Shown: positions 44,937-53,982, counted from the first letter of the stretch. The stretch is 64,000 nucleotides of DNA from Thermanaerothrix sp034436175 (GCA_964427505.1 CAYRUO010000009.1:1-64000); one strand, 5' to 3'. Notes: generated by a model not told the origin, from the letters alone. Made by a program: numbers and translations.

Positions 44937-46013
44937 TCACTCCACCTGATGGAGTGGATCTTTCAAACCGATGGTGGAACTCGCCAGAACTTTGCGGATG
45001 GCTACCCGACGCAAATAACGCACCTTCAGCGCATCAATGAACATCGCAAAGAGCAAAAGAGCACCTCGACTCACCTCAATCCAAAATGGCGATACTTTGG
45101 CAATATTCAAGCCGGTGTCAAGGATTCCCCACAGTAATACCCCACCAAATGCCCCAACCAGATTACCCCGCCCTCCAAAAAGACTGATACCGCCAATAAC
45201 GGCAGCCGCTTGAACCGGGAAGATTAAACCGGCGCCCGTGCGAGGGGTCGCGCTGTCCATACGACCGGCATCCAACAAACCGGCCAAGGCCGCACAAAGC
45301 CCACTGACAATATAAACCAGCGTGATCACGCGCTTGGAATCAATCCCTGCCGCCTCTGCAGCCTGACGGTTAGAGCCCACCGCATACATATCACGTCCAA
45401 AGCGCGTATATTTTGTGACCAGATAGGCGCAGAGAAAGGCCACAATCACAAAGAACATCGAAACCGGAATGGCTAAAAATTTTCCATTCTCCATAGGGAT
45501 TCTGAAAAGCGACCCACCGCCCAACCAGTTAAATTCGGGAGGGAGAAAATTGACACTTTTACCCGGGGAAATGGCATATGTGGCTCCTCTCAGGATCATC
45601 AACATCGCCACCGTCATGATGAAATTATTCATGCCCAAACGGGTGATAAAGACGCCATTGAACACCCCAATTAGTGCCCCCACCAATAACATGATTAATA
45701 TTCCCAGGTATGGGTTCAGTTCTAACCCGAGCCCACCATTCTTCTGACTGGCCAACAAAAGCGCCGCTACCATAGCCGTGAAGCCCATGGTGGATTCCGA
45801 GGATAGGTCAAAATTTGCCGTAATAAGGGTAAATGACTGGCCAATCACGAGTAACCCCAACGGGGCAACGCGAGAAAGGATGTTGACCAGGTTATAGGGG
45901 GTGAAAAAACTCTTCGAAATTAACGAGAACACCACCAAGGCGATGACCACAAAAACCCAGATCAAGTTATCCACCATAAACAAGAAAACACTATTGATCT
46001 TTTCTTTGTTCAT
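44937..46013 (-). CDS. Sugar ABC transporter permease, RbsC type, copy 1
   Basis: A 358-residue CUT2 permease with GQSFTLITANFDLSSESTMG, INRLGMNNFIMTVAM-like ITRLGMNNFIMTVAM and IGGISLFGGRGNLVGAFGG. The ATG at 46013 gives a normal N-terminus; the longest frame (from 46109) would start upstream of the stem-loop 46065-46095 and translate across it. AGAGG lies 11 bases upstream. It is related to but distinct from copy 2. Confidence 0.9.
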   Translation of the reverse strand: MNKEKINSVFLFMVDNLIWVFVVIALVVFSLISKSFFTPYNLVNILSRVAPLGLLVIGQSFTLITANFDLSSESTMGFTAMVAALLLASQKNGGLGLELNPYLGILIMLLVGALIGVFNGVFITRLGMNNFIMTVAMLMILRGATYAISPGKSVNFLPPEFNWLGGGSLFRIPMENGKFLAIPVSMFFVIVAFLCAYLVTKYTRFGRDMYAVGSNRQAAEAAGIDSKRVITLVYIVSGLCAALAGLLDAGRMDSATPRTGAGLIFPVQAAAVIGGISLFGGRGNLVGAFGGVLLWGILDTGLNIAKVSPFWIEVSRGALLLFAMFIDALKVRYLRRVAIRKVLASSTIGLKDPLHQVE

Positions 46014-46064
46014 CGGCCTGAACCTCTTTGCAAAATACTCAACCTTGCTACAATATCTTTGGTG

Positions 46065-46095
46065 GCTATGGGCGGCAATAGCTGCCGCCCATAGC
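46065..46095 (-). other. Intercistronic stem-loop after the ribose-type binding protein gene
   Basis: A perfect 13-bp stem (GCTATGGGCGGCA with TGCCGCCCATAGC) and 5-base loop, 17 bases after the binding-protein stop. There is no T-tract. The position matches the stem-loops at 18908 and 32886. Confidence 0.8.
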
Positions 46096-46112
46096 ACACC
46101 CGCCCTCAAAGG

Positions 46113-47225
46113 TTATTTGGCCTGGTTTCCCCACAAAGCGGGGTCCGAAGCATTGTCTTTCGTCACGCTTGTGGTGGCCAGATTCATCATGAAGCCCGTC
46201 TCTGACTTAACAATGCGCGCGGGCGACCATAATGCACCCTCTTTGACCACCTCACCCTCGGTGATAGGTTCACCCTTCAGGGTCTTTTCAATGTAGTCCG
46301 CAATCACGACCCCAAAGTCCGGCAGAGGCTGGCTGGAGGCCTGATCGGCATAGCCATCGCGGATGGCCTGGAGCATATCCGGGCACGCATCCACACCGGT
46401 CAGGAAAATGTGACCCGGCTCACCGGCTTTGAATTTCTTCCCCAACTGTTCCAGCGCCGAGAGCACAACCTTCACACCCACACAATCGGAGTGCATGTAG
46501 ATACCGTCAATCGGTTCGCTAGAGACCACATCGAGGGTAGCCTGCGAGAACTTTTCGGCTTTCCACTCTGTGGGCTTGGCAATGACCTTGATGTTGGGGT
46601 AATTCTTGATCACATCATTGAAGCCAGCGCCACGCAGTTGAGCCACGTTTTGACCCAGGTCTCCCTGCAGTTCAAGCACCGTACCCTTGGGCTCACCGTA
46701 CTTTTCGGTCAGCAATTTGACCATCGCCTCACCCGATTGTTTGCCCGCCATATAGTTATCGGACTGCACCGTCATGTTAATTTCGCAACCAATCGGGGCA
46801 CGGTCAATTGTGAAGAAGGGGATCCCAGCATCTTTGGCCTTGTTCACCGAGGCGCAGATCGCCTGACTATCCACCGGCACCACCACGATGGCATCCACAC
46901 CCAGCGAGATGAAATAGTCAATTTGGTTGGCCTGTGCCGAGGCGTCAAAGTTGGCATTGGTCGTCACCACGGCCCAATTCTTGCCTTCGGCCCCCTTGAC
47001 CATGCCGTTCATAATGACGCCTTGTCCACCCGTCAATTCAGGCGCCCCATAACCGATGGTGATGCGCTTCTCGGCCGTCTCTTTAACCACCACCGTCTTT
47101 TCAACCACCACGGTCTTTTCGACCACTTGGGGCTCCCCAGGCGCTGGTGTGGCCGCAGGCGCACACGCCGCCAGAACCAGGGTCAAGAGAACCAAAAACG
47201 ATACAAGCGAGATTGCCTTTCTCAT
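46113..47225 (-). CDS. Sugar ABC substrate-binding lipoprotein, RbsB/LacI-fold type
   Basis: A 370-residue lipoprotein: signal peptide with lipobox VLAAC (Cys at about 21), then a linker with the tandem repeat EKTVVV (residues about 36-50), a feature I associate with Chloroflexota binding proteins, and the type I periplasmic-binding fold (IDYFISLGVDAIVVVPVD, VNKAKDAGIPFFTIDRAP). AAAGGAGAAG precedes the ATG. It has its own strong promoter with an overlapping palindrome. The ligand is a mono- or disaccharide or polyol, not determinable here. Confidence 0.92.
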   Translation of the reverse strand: MRKAISLVSFLVLLTLVLAACAPAATPAPGEPQVVEKTVVVEKTVVVKETAEKRITIGYGAPELTGGQGVIMNGMVKGAEGKNWAVVTTNANFDASAQANQIDYFISLGVDAIVVVPVDSQAICASVNKAKDAGIPFFTIDRAPIGCEINMTVQSDNYMAGKQSGEAMVKLLTEKYGEPKGTVLELQGDLGQNVAQLRGAGFNDVIKNYPNIKVIAKPTEWKAEKFSQATLDVVSSEPIDGIYMHSDCVGVKVVLSALEQLGKKFKAGEPGHIFLTGVDACPDMLQAIRDGYADQASSQPLPDFGVVIADYIEKTLKGEPITEGEVVKEGALWSPARIVKSETGFMMNLATTSVTKDNASDPALWGNQAK

Positions 47226-47316
47226 GTCCTTCTTCTCCTTTCAAAAAGTCAGGTTGGGTAACTAAACTGGATGGTGAGGATCACAAGATCGTCTCTCATA
47301 CAATTACCAAAAACGT

Positions 47317-47329
47317 ATCACCTCCTTTC
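47317..47329 (-). promoter_or_regulatory. Orphan perfect Shine-Dalgarno in the 5' leader of the binding-protein gene
   Basis: The minus strand reads GAAAGGAGGTGAT, fully complementary to the consensus 16S rRNA 3' tail, about 90 bases before the true start. No sizeable frame follows at a usual distance; only tiny frames (TTG, 4 codons; ATG about 21 bases away, 16 codons) are seen. Confidence 0.4.
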
Positions 47330-47437
47330 GCAGACTACAAGAGAGTAGATTGCTACGTATTTCCGTTCTCGGGGAAACTATCCAAAACCATATTTAAACC
47401 CAATAAACCTAGCGGTAACCCCCTGAATACTATTTCA

Positions 47438-47466
47438 ATCATAGCATGTACTTTGACATATGTCAA
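47438..47466 (-). promoter_or_regulatory. Promoter with overlapping palindromic operator for the RbsB-type operon
   Basis: On the minus strand, TTGACA (47461-47466), a 17-base spacer and TATGAT (47438-47443), near consensus. The -35 is embedded in a perfect 14-bp palindrome TTGACATATGTCAA (47453-47466), a likely operator. Confidence 0.75.
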
Positions 47467-47491
47467 TATCATTTTCTAAAAACCTCCCGCA

Positions 47492-48610
47492 TCACCTCAC
47501 CCAAAGATCTGGCACAGGTATTCCCCCTTCAGGTTCATAAACCGGCCAGGGAGCTTGAAAAGAAGGGATTTCAATGCCTCTTTTAGAAAGCAAGACCAAT
47601 TCCTCGACTTTTGCCCCGGTAATTGTGATAAACCAATCAAACGCCTGGTTAACCTGCACCTTAGCGGCGGTTGAATGACGCAAAGCATCTACCACTACAT
47701 ACCCTGTGGGGCCACCCTGAAAGTGATGACGCCATTCATCCACGAATCCCAGTTCAGCATATTGGCTCTTCTGCCATTCTAAAATCTCTGCAAAAGACAA
47801 ACCCGGTACCAGCCGGTCCAGCAAATGCGCTTCCAGGGTTGCCGCCGCGCGGTAGGCACGCTCAACATTCCCAGGTGGTTTCCCGAAATACACACTGCGC
47901 GAGACATTGGCATGTAATCCCCACCGCCTAGCAGCGGGGTGTAAAAGGACATAACGCTCAATTTTTTTGTCCGTAGGAAGGGGATGGCGGTAACGGAATA
48001 TCCGCTCATCGCTCCCCACAATAAGCACATCCAGTTCAATCCCTCGCTTTATGCACTCCACGTGAAGATTTCGCGCTACTTCCTCTTCACTTTGACCTGG
48101 ACGCAGTGACTGTGCGATCTCACACAGTATGTCCCCCACTTGTTGCCCCAACCACCGGCATCGCGCTAGTTCTAACTCGGTTAGGGGATCGTGCAAGAGA
48201 GATAGATCTCGATTGACTTCGACCGCACCCTCATAAGGTGTATCGGCAGCCCACCTTTCACCGATAAGATCCCTCGCGGCAAGCCGGGGGTCGCCGTGAT
48301 ACCAGTGTAAACTCACTAATTCGTACCCCTGCCCCGGCACCTGTTCCTCAAAAAGGCGCAGTGCATCCATGGAATGCGCTACGAGATAACATTTTTGCGG
48401 GGTTATCACTAAATGACCCACACCGATATCGCTGTTCTTTAAAACATGGTTATCTCCCCCACAGGTGATCCAAGCAAAATGATCCCGACGCGAAATGATC
48501 ACCCCATCTAAGCCACGTTCCCTTAACCAGGTTTGAACCCGTTCGCGTTTTATTGCCGCGTCACGGATCACCCGCGGATCATTTTGGGAGAAAACTATCT
48601 CATCCTCCAT
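47492..48610 (-). CDS. M24-fold (aminopeptidase P/creatinase-like) protein lacking metal ligands
   Basis: A 372-residue protein with the two-domain layout of M24B peptidases: an N-terminal creatinase-like domain (residues 20-140) and a C-terminal pita-bread domain from about 150. In the place of the usual Asp-x-Gly and Ser-Asp-x-Thr-Arg metal motif it has HPAARRWGLHANVSR (residues 224-238), with both Asp missing. The later HHFQGGPTGY replaces GHGxG and GAKVEELVL replaces the final Glu motif. It is therefore probably metal-free, like creatinase, or not a peptidase. It closes the leftward sugar operon, overlapping the kinase gene by 11 bases. Confidence 0.78.
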   Translation of the reverse strand: MEDEIVFSQNDPRVIRDAAIKRERVQTWLRERGLDGVIISRRDHFAWITCGGDNHVLKNSDIGVGHLVITPQKCYLVAHSMDALRLFEEQVPGQGYELVSLHWYHGDPRLAARDLIGERWAADTPYEGAVEVNRDLSLLHDPLTELELARCRWLGQQVGDILCEIAQSLRPGQSEEEVARNLHVECIKRGIELDVLIVGSDERIFRYRHPLPTDKKIERYVLLHPAARRWGLHANVSRSVYFGKPPGNVERAYRAAATLEAHLLDRLVPGLSFAEILEWQKSQYAELGFVDEWRHHFQGGPTGYVVVDALRHSTAAKVQVNQAFDWFITITGAKVEELVLLSKRGIEIPSFQAPWPVYEPEGGIPVPDLWVR

Positions 48611-50135
48611 GTCCCTCTCCGTTCAATCGCCGCAACAAGGGAATGAGCGTGGGATAAATTTCCTTATAGAGTGAATAACGACGTGTGTGCATAGCATGGC
48701 GTTCAGGTTCAGGGATGTAGCGGGCAGTTATTTGGAGCGTATTTTCGGCTACTTCAGCCAGGTTGGAGAAGATGCCTGCCCCTTTACCTGCCAACATGGC
48801 TGCTCCCCAGGAAGCCGCCTCGGTGATCCGTGGCACGACAACAGGAACGCCGGTTACATCGGCTTTTAGTTCTAGCCACCGTTTAGAACGGGCACCACCC
48901 CCAATCGCCCGTAATTCATTAATCGCTACTCCCCCTTCGCGGAGAATCTCCAGATTCAGGTTGAGTTCATAGGTTAAGCCCTCTAGAATGGCCAGCGCAA
49001 CGTCCTTCCGCGTGGTGGCAAACGTAAGACCCAATACGGCGCCCTTTGAAGTTGTATCCATCCACGGCGTGCCGCTACCCGCAAAGTGGGGCAACACGAG
49101 TACGGGCGAGGGAGATTCGGGCAAATCGCCAAAAATCACGTCATAAGCATCCAGACCCTGCTCATCGGCATCCTTTTTGAGGTCAAGACAAAAGGCGTCA
49201 CGATACCAACGCAAGAGCAGTCCGCCGCTGTGATTAAGGGTCATCGCGAGATAAAGACCGGATAGCGGGTGCACGTAGCAGGAGATGTTTGCGCGTGCTA
49301 GCGCTTCACCAAGCGCAGGCTTTGCCAAAGCCACTTCGACAACTTCTGCGGTACCGCTCGAGACCATTGAGAGCCCCGGCCGTACTAACCCCACCCCTAA
49401 TGCCCCACATGCCTGATCATGTCCTCCGCTGACGACTACAGGCCGATTCGATAATCCCCAGGCATCTGCCAGATCGGAACGCAAGGGAGCGATAGGGGTT
49501 CCGGAATCGGTAAGGGGCGAGAGACGTCCGGGCTCCAGATCAATGGCCGATAAGATCTCCTCTGACCATTCGCCTTGTTCCAAGTCATAAAGTTGAGTGC
49601 GAGATGCTAAACATCGGCTGATCCCCACCTGCCCGGTTAATCGGTAAATCATGAAGTCCTCATAGAGGACGAAACGATGCGCTGCCCGCCAGATATGAGG
49701 CTCGTGCTCTTTTATCCATAAGAGTTTGGGCAGGGTGTTGATGGTATGGATGGGCATTCCCGTACGACGAAATAGTTCATGGCGACCGAAGCGAGCCTCA
49801 ATCCAGCGATTCTGCGCATCTGTGCGGGTATCCATTCCCAGGATCGCCGGGCGGAGTAACTGCCCGTCTTTATTCAAGGGCATCACGGCCTCACCCTGTA
49901 CCGAGAGGCCAATTGCTCTTACCTCCCCGTGTGCCCTGGTCTTATGGATGACCTCTGTGATGCACTCCTGCGCGAGTGACCAAACCCGATCGGCATCTTG
50001 CTCGGCCCATCCCGCTTTGGGATAGAGAATCTCATATTCCCGCCGCGCACTGCCGACAAGTTCGCCGCTATCGCGAAATAGGACCGCTTTGCAACCCGTT
50101 GTGCCGATGTCCAAACCCAGCAGAAGCATCTTCAA
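48600..50135 (-). CDS. FGGY family carbohydrate kinase
   Basis: A 511-residue kinase of the xylulokinase/fuculokinase family. It has LGLDIGTTGCKAVLF at the N-terminus (phosphate 1), VVSGGHDQACGALGVG with the catalytic Asp near residue 236, and AIGGGARSKRWLELKADVTG (adenosine motif) near 405. It starts directly after the isomerase stop, so it is very likely the kinase for the ketose that enzyme makes. Ketopentose or 6-deoxyketohexose are the best guesses. Confidence 0.9.
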   Translation of the reverse strand: MKMLLLGLDIGTTGCKAVLFRDSGELVGSARREYEILYPKAGWAEQDADRVWSLAQECITEVIHKTRAHGEVRAIGLSVQGEAVMPLNKDGQLLRPAILGMDTRTDAQNRWIEARFGRHELFRRTGMPIHTINTLPKLLWIKEHEPHIWRAAHRFVLYEDFMIYRLTGQVGISRCLASRTQLYDLEQGEWSEEILSAIDLEPGRLSPLTDSGTPIAPLRSDLADAWGLSNRPVVVSGGHDQACGALGVGLVRPGLSMVSSGTAEVVEVALAKPALGEALARANISCYVHPLSGLYLAMTLNHSGGLLLRWYRDAFCLDLKKDADEQGLDAYDVIFGDLPESPSPVLVLPHFAGSGTPWMDTTSKGAVLGLTFATTRKDVALAILEGLTYELNLNLEILREGGVAINELRAIGGGARSKRWLELKADVTGVPVVVPRITEAASWGAAMLAGKGAGIFSNLAEVAENTLQITARYIPEPERHAMHTRRYSLYKEIYPTLIPLLRRLNGEGHGG

Positions 50136-51545
50136 TTACCCCTCGTGGACGTAAACATCCCATCCAAAGTACGTCTCGAACGCCTCGGCCAACGTAGCAG
50201 CCACATGTGAGCCGTTCATGGCCACGTGATGCTCAAACCCATTCTTGCAGATGTATTGGAGCAGTTTTTGAAGATTCGGAACGCGAACCACCGCTCGGCT
50301 GCCAAAGGTATCCAACGGATCATCGGTTAACGCCCCCTCGCCCACGTAGGTGCGAATCATTCCGTTGAAATCGTCTGTGGTAATCCGGGCAAAGGTCACC
50401 GGCCCGGCGGGCACCCGCCCTGCAACTGCACCATACGTGTTTTCTTCGCCCAGGGTGGTTCCCAATATTTCAGCAGTCTTAATCTCGATATCGGGTAAGA
50501 AGGACTTGGCCCAATTACCACAATGGAAGAAGACACAGCGGTCAGGATCATCCCCATAATTGTTGTTCCAATCTACCAAGGCGCTTGGTCGTCCAGAGGC
50601 GAGTTGCAGCGCATACATCGAGAGGACACCGGTGATGTCCGCCTCACATGCGCTGGGCATTAACTTCTCACTCATCATGCTCATCAGCGTACAGACATTG
50701 ACGCCGTAGTTACGCTGCACCGAATTCCAGCATTGGATGGCCGTAGCCTGCAAATCGTTTTCTGCCATCCAATCTGAGATCACAATCCCTAATTTCGCCA
50801 TTCGCACCAACGATCCCCCCGGAACACCCTCCGCCTTGGCGTATGAACGAATCTCCTCCAATTTGGTCACCACTTGCGGATCGTTGTCCGCCAATTTGTT
50901 GGCCGCGGCAAACACTTCCGATAGATCAATCGTAGAAACGCTGATCCCATAAGCCTGGAGCAGTTTTTCGCTGAAACGCACGGTGTTAAATGCGTTTGGG
51001 CGTGCCCCTACCATCCCCAGGCGTGCGTTCCGCAATCCTTTCACGACGCGACACACCCCAACGAAACGACGCAGATCTTCCTTAAAACTCTCGCTCAGCG
51101 GGTGTACTGTGTGCAATCGCGTCAGTGAAAATGGAAAACCGTATTGGCGCAAGTTGTTGCATACGGAGATTTTGCCGCAAAAGGCGTCGCGCCGTCGTTC
51201 AAGGGTGAATTGGGTGAGATCATCGGGATACGCCTGAACCAGGATGGGCACCTCAAGGCCGGAAAGTTTAATGGTCTCAGCAACCCCTTTCTCGTCTCCA
51301 AAGTTGGGCAAAGTTACCAAAATGCCGTCAATGCGATCGCGATTTTTACGAAACAGATCCGCACAAGCCTTGGCATGGGCATACGTCTCGACCGAACCGA
51401 ATTTGGTCTCGTTTTCATCCAAGATAACGGCTTCGAGGTCGAGTTCATTGAATAAAGAGAGAATATCGCGGCGCGCCTCGGTGACCAGACGATCAGGGAA
51501 GAAATCCCGATTACCAACAATCACTCCCAGTGTTGCTCGACTCAT
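50136..51545 (-). CDS. L-fucose/L-arabinose isomerase family aldose-ketose isomerase
   Basis: A 469-residue protein of the FucI/AraA superfamily, Mn-dependent enzymes that convert aldoses to ketoses. The metal-site Glu and Asp are likely in PSACEADITG (about residue 307), with a further region VFFHCGNWAKS and a His in GFEHHVAMNGSH near the C-terminus. It is shorter than FucI (about 590) and nearer to AraA in length, but belongs to the broad unassigned group. GAGGAGG precedes the ATG at 51545, preferred over 51596. The substrate is unknown. Confidence 0.85.
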   Translation of the reverse strand: MSRATLGVIVGNRDFFPDRLVTEARRDILSLFNELDLEAVILDENETKFGSVETYAHAKACADLFRKNRDRIDGILVTLPNFGDEKGVAETIKLSGLEVPILVQAYPDDLTQFTLERRRDAFCGKISVCNNLRQYGFPFSLTRLHTVHPLSESFKEDLRRFVGVCRVVKGLRNARLGMVGARPNAFNTVRFSEKLLQAYGISVSTIDLSEVFAAANKLADNDPQVVTKLEEIRSYAKAEGVPGGSLVRMAKLGIVISDWMAENDLQATAIQCWNSVQRNYGVNVCTLMSMMSEKLMPSACEADITGVLSMYALQLASGRPSALVDWNNNYGDDPDRCVFFHCGNWAKSFLPDIEIKTAEILGTTLGEENTYGAVAGRVPAGPVTFARITTDDFNGMIRTYVGEGALTDDPLDTFGSRAVVRVPNLQKLLQYICKNGFEHHVAMNGSHVAATLAEAFETYFGWDVYVHEG

Positions 51546-51564
51546 TTTTTCCTCCTCAGGTGGC

Positions 51565-52920
51565 TTATTCAATAGGCTCGTTTGCCAGTTGGTCAATGGC
51601 TCTTAGCAGGTCACTTTCTGAAATGCGTTCTTCGAACCACATGTCTTGTAACTGCCGCAGACGATAAATCATGGTGGGCTTGATCTCCACATCTTGGCAG
51701 GTAATCGGTTGGTCTCTGGGGATGGGGCGCAAAACCCGCGCCCCTTTGGCTAACCCAATCGGCAAGAGGCACTCCGATTTGGCCCGTTCGTAAGTATCAA
51801 TGAGGCTGTAGAACGTAGTGCCTCCAATACCATCCAATACGTCGCCAGGGACAAGATCGCGCTTAGCCACCGCAAACACCTCCGAAACCAATCGGTCCAT
51901 CGGGGTCATATTGGACTGGCGTCGAATGGTGAGTAGCGCGCAGGTTAACGGCACTTCAATACTGCACAGGTGATACGGACGGAACAGCGTGTAATAAGGG
52001 CCGTCCCCCATATCCCGCAGGATGAGGGCTTCGCGCAAGCGCGGGTGATCCGTGCGCACAATGACAAACACCCCCGGTGCAATCGGTCCAACCCCGTAAT
52101 CCACCACCCCCATTTTTTCCAACACACCCCCATCTTCCTTGAGGGCAAATACCCGATTGAGGGTATCGCGGGTGGCATGGGGACCATGCATCCCGCGCAC
52201 GTCGGGCAATAAACCTGTGGCGTTGGAAACCGCCGCCATTTCAATCATGGTTTTGCTACCGTCAATAAATTCCACCAACATGTGGGGGTTCAGTCCACGG
52301 CGCGCTGCCTCTTGAATGATGGCAGGATCGGTAGGTGTGGCATGACGGTCGAGGGGGTTGTTTTTGCCCTTCCCTGCGGCAACAATGGTGAAGCCCAAAG
52401 CACGCGCAAAATCGTAGATTTCCTTGCATGCCGCTGGCTCGTCTCCGGCGGCCAGGGCATATAAAATACCTTTTTGGCGCGCATACCAATTTAGAATTGG
52501 CCCAACCGTAATATCTGTTTCCACGTTCATCATGGCAATATCATGACCACGGCGGGCCGCACGCAATGCCGCACTCGCACCTACCTCTGGCACACCGGTG
52601 GCTTCCAGAACCACATCCACTTGTTCCATATCGGTTACCACCCGATAATCGCGTGTAACCGCGTGATTGCCAGCGCTTACAGCGGAGTCGGCTTCAGCGG
52701 GCGTTCGAACTTCAACCACCTCACCCGGCACGCGACCAATACGATAAGCCTCTTTGGCCTTCTGGAGGTCAATATCGGCAGCGATGACCACATCCACGCC
52801 TTTCATCATCGTGGTTTGCGCCACCACATCGGTACCCATCTGCCCGGCACCGATTAAACCGATTCGGACCCTTTTACCTTTTGCAGCCAAGTCTTCGAGG
52901 TCTTTGTAAAGTCCAATCAT
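51565..52920 (-). CDS. SAF-domain NAD(P)-dependent oxidoreductase (homoserine-dehydrogenase-like)
   Basis: A 451-residue protein. Residues 18-150 are a Rossmann domain (IGLIGAGQMGTDVVAQ, then VVIAADIDLQKAKEA, DVVLEATGVPEVGA). A central catalytic region includes AAGDEPAACKEIYDFARALG and GKGKNNPLDR. The last 90 residues (AVAKRDLVPGDVLDGIGG, PIGLAKGARVLRPI) form a SAF domain. Such proteins occur beside sugar-acid and polyol genes, but I know no reaction I can assign. It overlaps the alcohol dehydrogenase stop by 4 bases and is followed by the isomerase gene. Confidence 0.8.
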   Translation of the reverse strand: MIGLYKDLEDLAAKGKRVRIGLIGAGQMGTDVVAQTTMMKGVDVVIAADIDLQKAKEAYRIGRVPGEVVEVRTPAEADSAVSAGNHAVTRDYRVVTDMEQVDVVLEATGVPEVGASAALRAARRGHDIAMMNVETDITVGPILNWYARQKGILYALAAGDEPAACKEIYDFARALGFTIVAAGKGKNNPLDRHATPTDPAIIQEAARRGLNPHMLVEFIDGSKTMIEMAAVSNATGLLPDVRGMHGPHATRDTLNRVFALKEDGGVLEKMGVVDYGVGPIAPGVFVIVRTDHPRLREALILRDMGDGPYYTLFRPYHLCSIEVPLTCALLTIRRQSNMTPMDRLVSEVFAVAKRDLVPGDVLDGIGGTTFYSLIDTYERAKSECLLPIGLAKGARVLRPIPRDQPITCQDVEIKPTMIYRLRQLQDMWFEERISESDLLRAIDQLANEPIE

Positions 52921-53975
52921 CGAATTACTCCTGAATCAAAAGTGATGATCACCTTCAACGCATCCCCACTGGCAGCAACGCGAAAGGCCTCATTGATGCT
53001 TTCAAGAGGAAAAACATGGGTAATAAGTTCCTTCCAGGGGATTATTCCCCGACTAATGGCTTCCAATGCCTGTTGATGAAAAGTCGGGTGATATGAGAAC
53101 GCCCCCATGACCTGAATTTCACCGTAGTGAATAAGATTGGCGTTGAGCACGGTATTGGGGCACTCTTTCGGTAAACCTCCGAAAAACACCACTCGCCCCC
53201 TCTTTCGCACCGCTTCGACCGCTTGAGCTTGAGTCTCCGCGATGGGATTAGCGCAAATCACAACATCTGCCCCACGTCCGGCAGTCATCTCTCGCACCCA
53301 GGCTACGACATCTTGATGGGAAGGATCTATGATCCCATCCGGGTCAAAAATTTCGGCCCGTTGTCGGCGCCCGGCATGGGGTTCTGACACCAACACCCGC
53401 GCGCCCCTGGCCTTGGCTACGATGATATGAAGACATCCAATAGGACCCGCCCCCATAACCAGAACCGTATCGCCCAATGTTGTGCCTGCATGAGCATGTG
53501 CTGCCAAGACCGAACTGGCAGGTTCGGCCAGCGCCGCTTGAGGAAAATCGAGTTCGGGCGGCATACGATGCACAACGCCGTTCCTAAGGATCTCCTGGGT
53601 CAACACCATATATTCGGCAAATCCCCCATCATAACCCGGGGTGATACCAATTAAACGCAGGTGGTCACACAAGTTGTAGAGACCATGCTCACAGTAATAA
53701 CATTTCCCGCAGTGGACATCCGGAGCAACCGCTAAACGGTCGCCAACCTTAAAGTCGGTAACACTTCGTCCCACCGCAACGACCTCCCCCGCAATCTCAT
53801 GCCCCGGAATGAGGGAGGGGCTGGTGGTCTGAGGGCCCTCACGCCACCGCCTCAAATCTGAGCCGCAAATGCCACATGCCCTAACGCTTAGAATCACACC
53901 ATCCTCAGGGCATTCAGGCAGCGGCACCTCGCGCAATTCAAATGTCATCACATCGGATAGAAAGGCCGCTTTCAT
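52917..53975 (-). CDS. Zinc-dependent alcohol/polyol dehydrogenase
   Basis: A 352-residue medium-chain dehydrogenase. Catalytic zinc ligands are in CGICGSD (Cys) and PGHEIAGEVVAVG (His, Glu); the structural zinc Cys cluster is CGKCYYCEHGLYNLC; the cofactor motif is GAGPIGCLH. It resembles sorbitol/threonine dehydrogenases, which oxidise a secondary hydroxyl. It lies between the SIS isomerase and the SAF oxidoreductase genes, with tight spacing on both sides. Confidence 0.9.
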   Translation of the reverse strand: MKAAFLSDVMTFELREVPLPECPEDGVILSVRACGICGSDLRRWREGPQTTSPSLIPGHEIAGEVVAVGRSVTDFKVGDRLAVAPDVHCGKCYYCEHGLYNLCDHLRLIGITPGYDGGFAEYMVLTQEILRNGVVHRMPPELDFPQAALAEPASSVLAAHAHAGTTLGDTVLVMGAGPIGCLHIIVAKARGARVLVSEPHAGRRQRAEIFDPDGIIDPSHQDVVAWVREMTAGRGADVVICANPIAETQAQAVEAVRKRGRVVFFGGLPKECPNTVLNANLIHYGEIQVMGAFSYHPTFHQQALEAISRGIIPWKELITHVFPLESINEAFRVAASGDALKVIITFDSGVIR

Positions 53976-53982
53976 AGTACCT

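Noticed and set aside
46410..47261. Plus-strand frame of 283 codons opposite the sugar-binding protein gene
   Set aside because: It is the antisense shadow of the lipoprotein gene, His/Arg-rich, and its long repeat-like end reflects the EKTVVV repeat read backwards.
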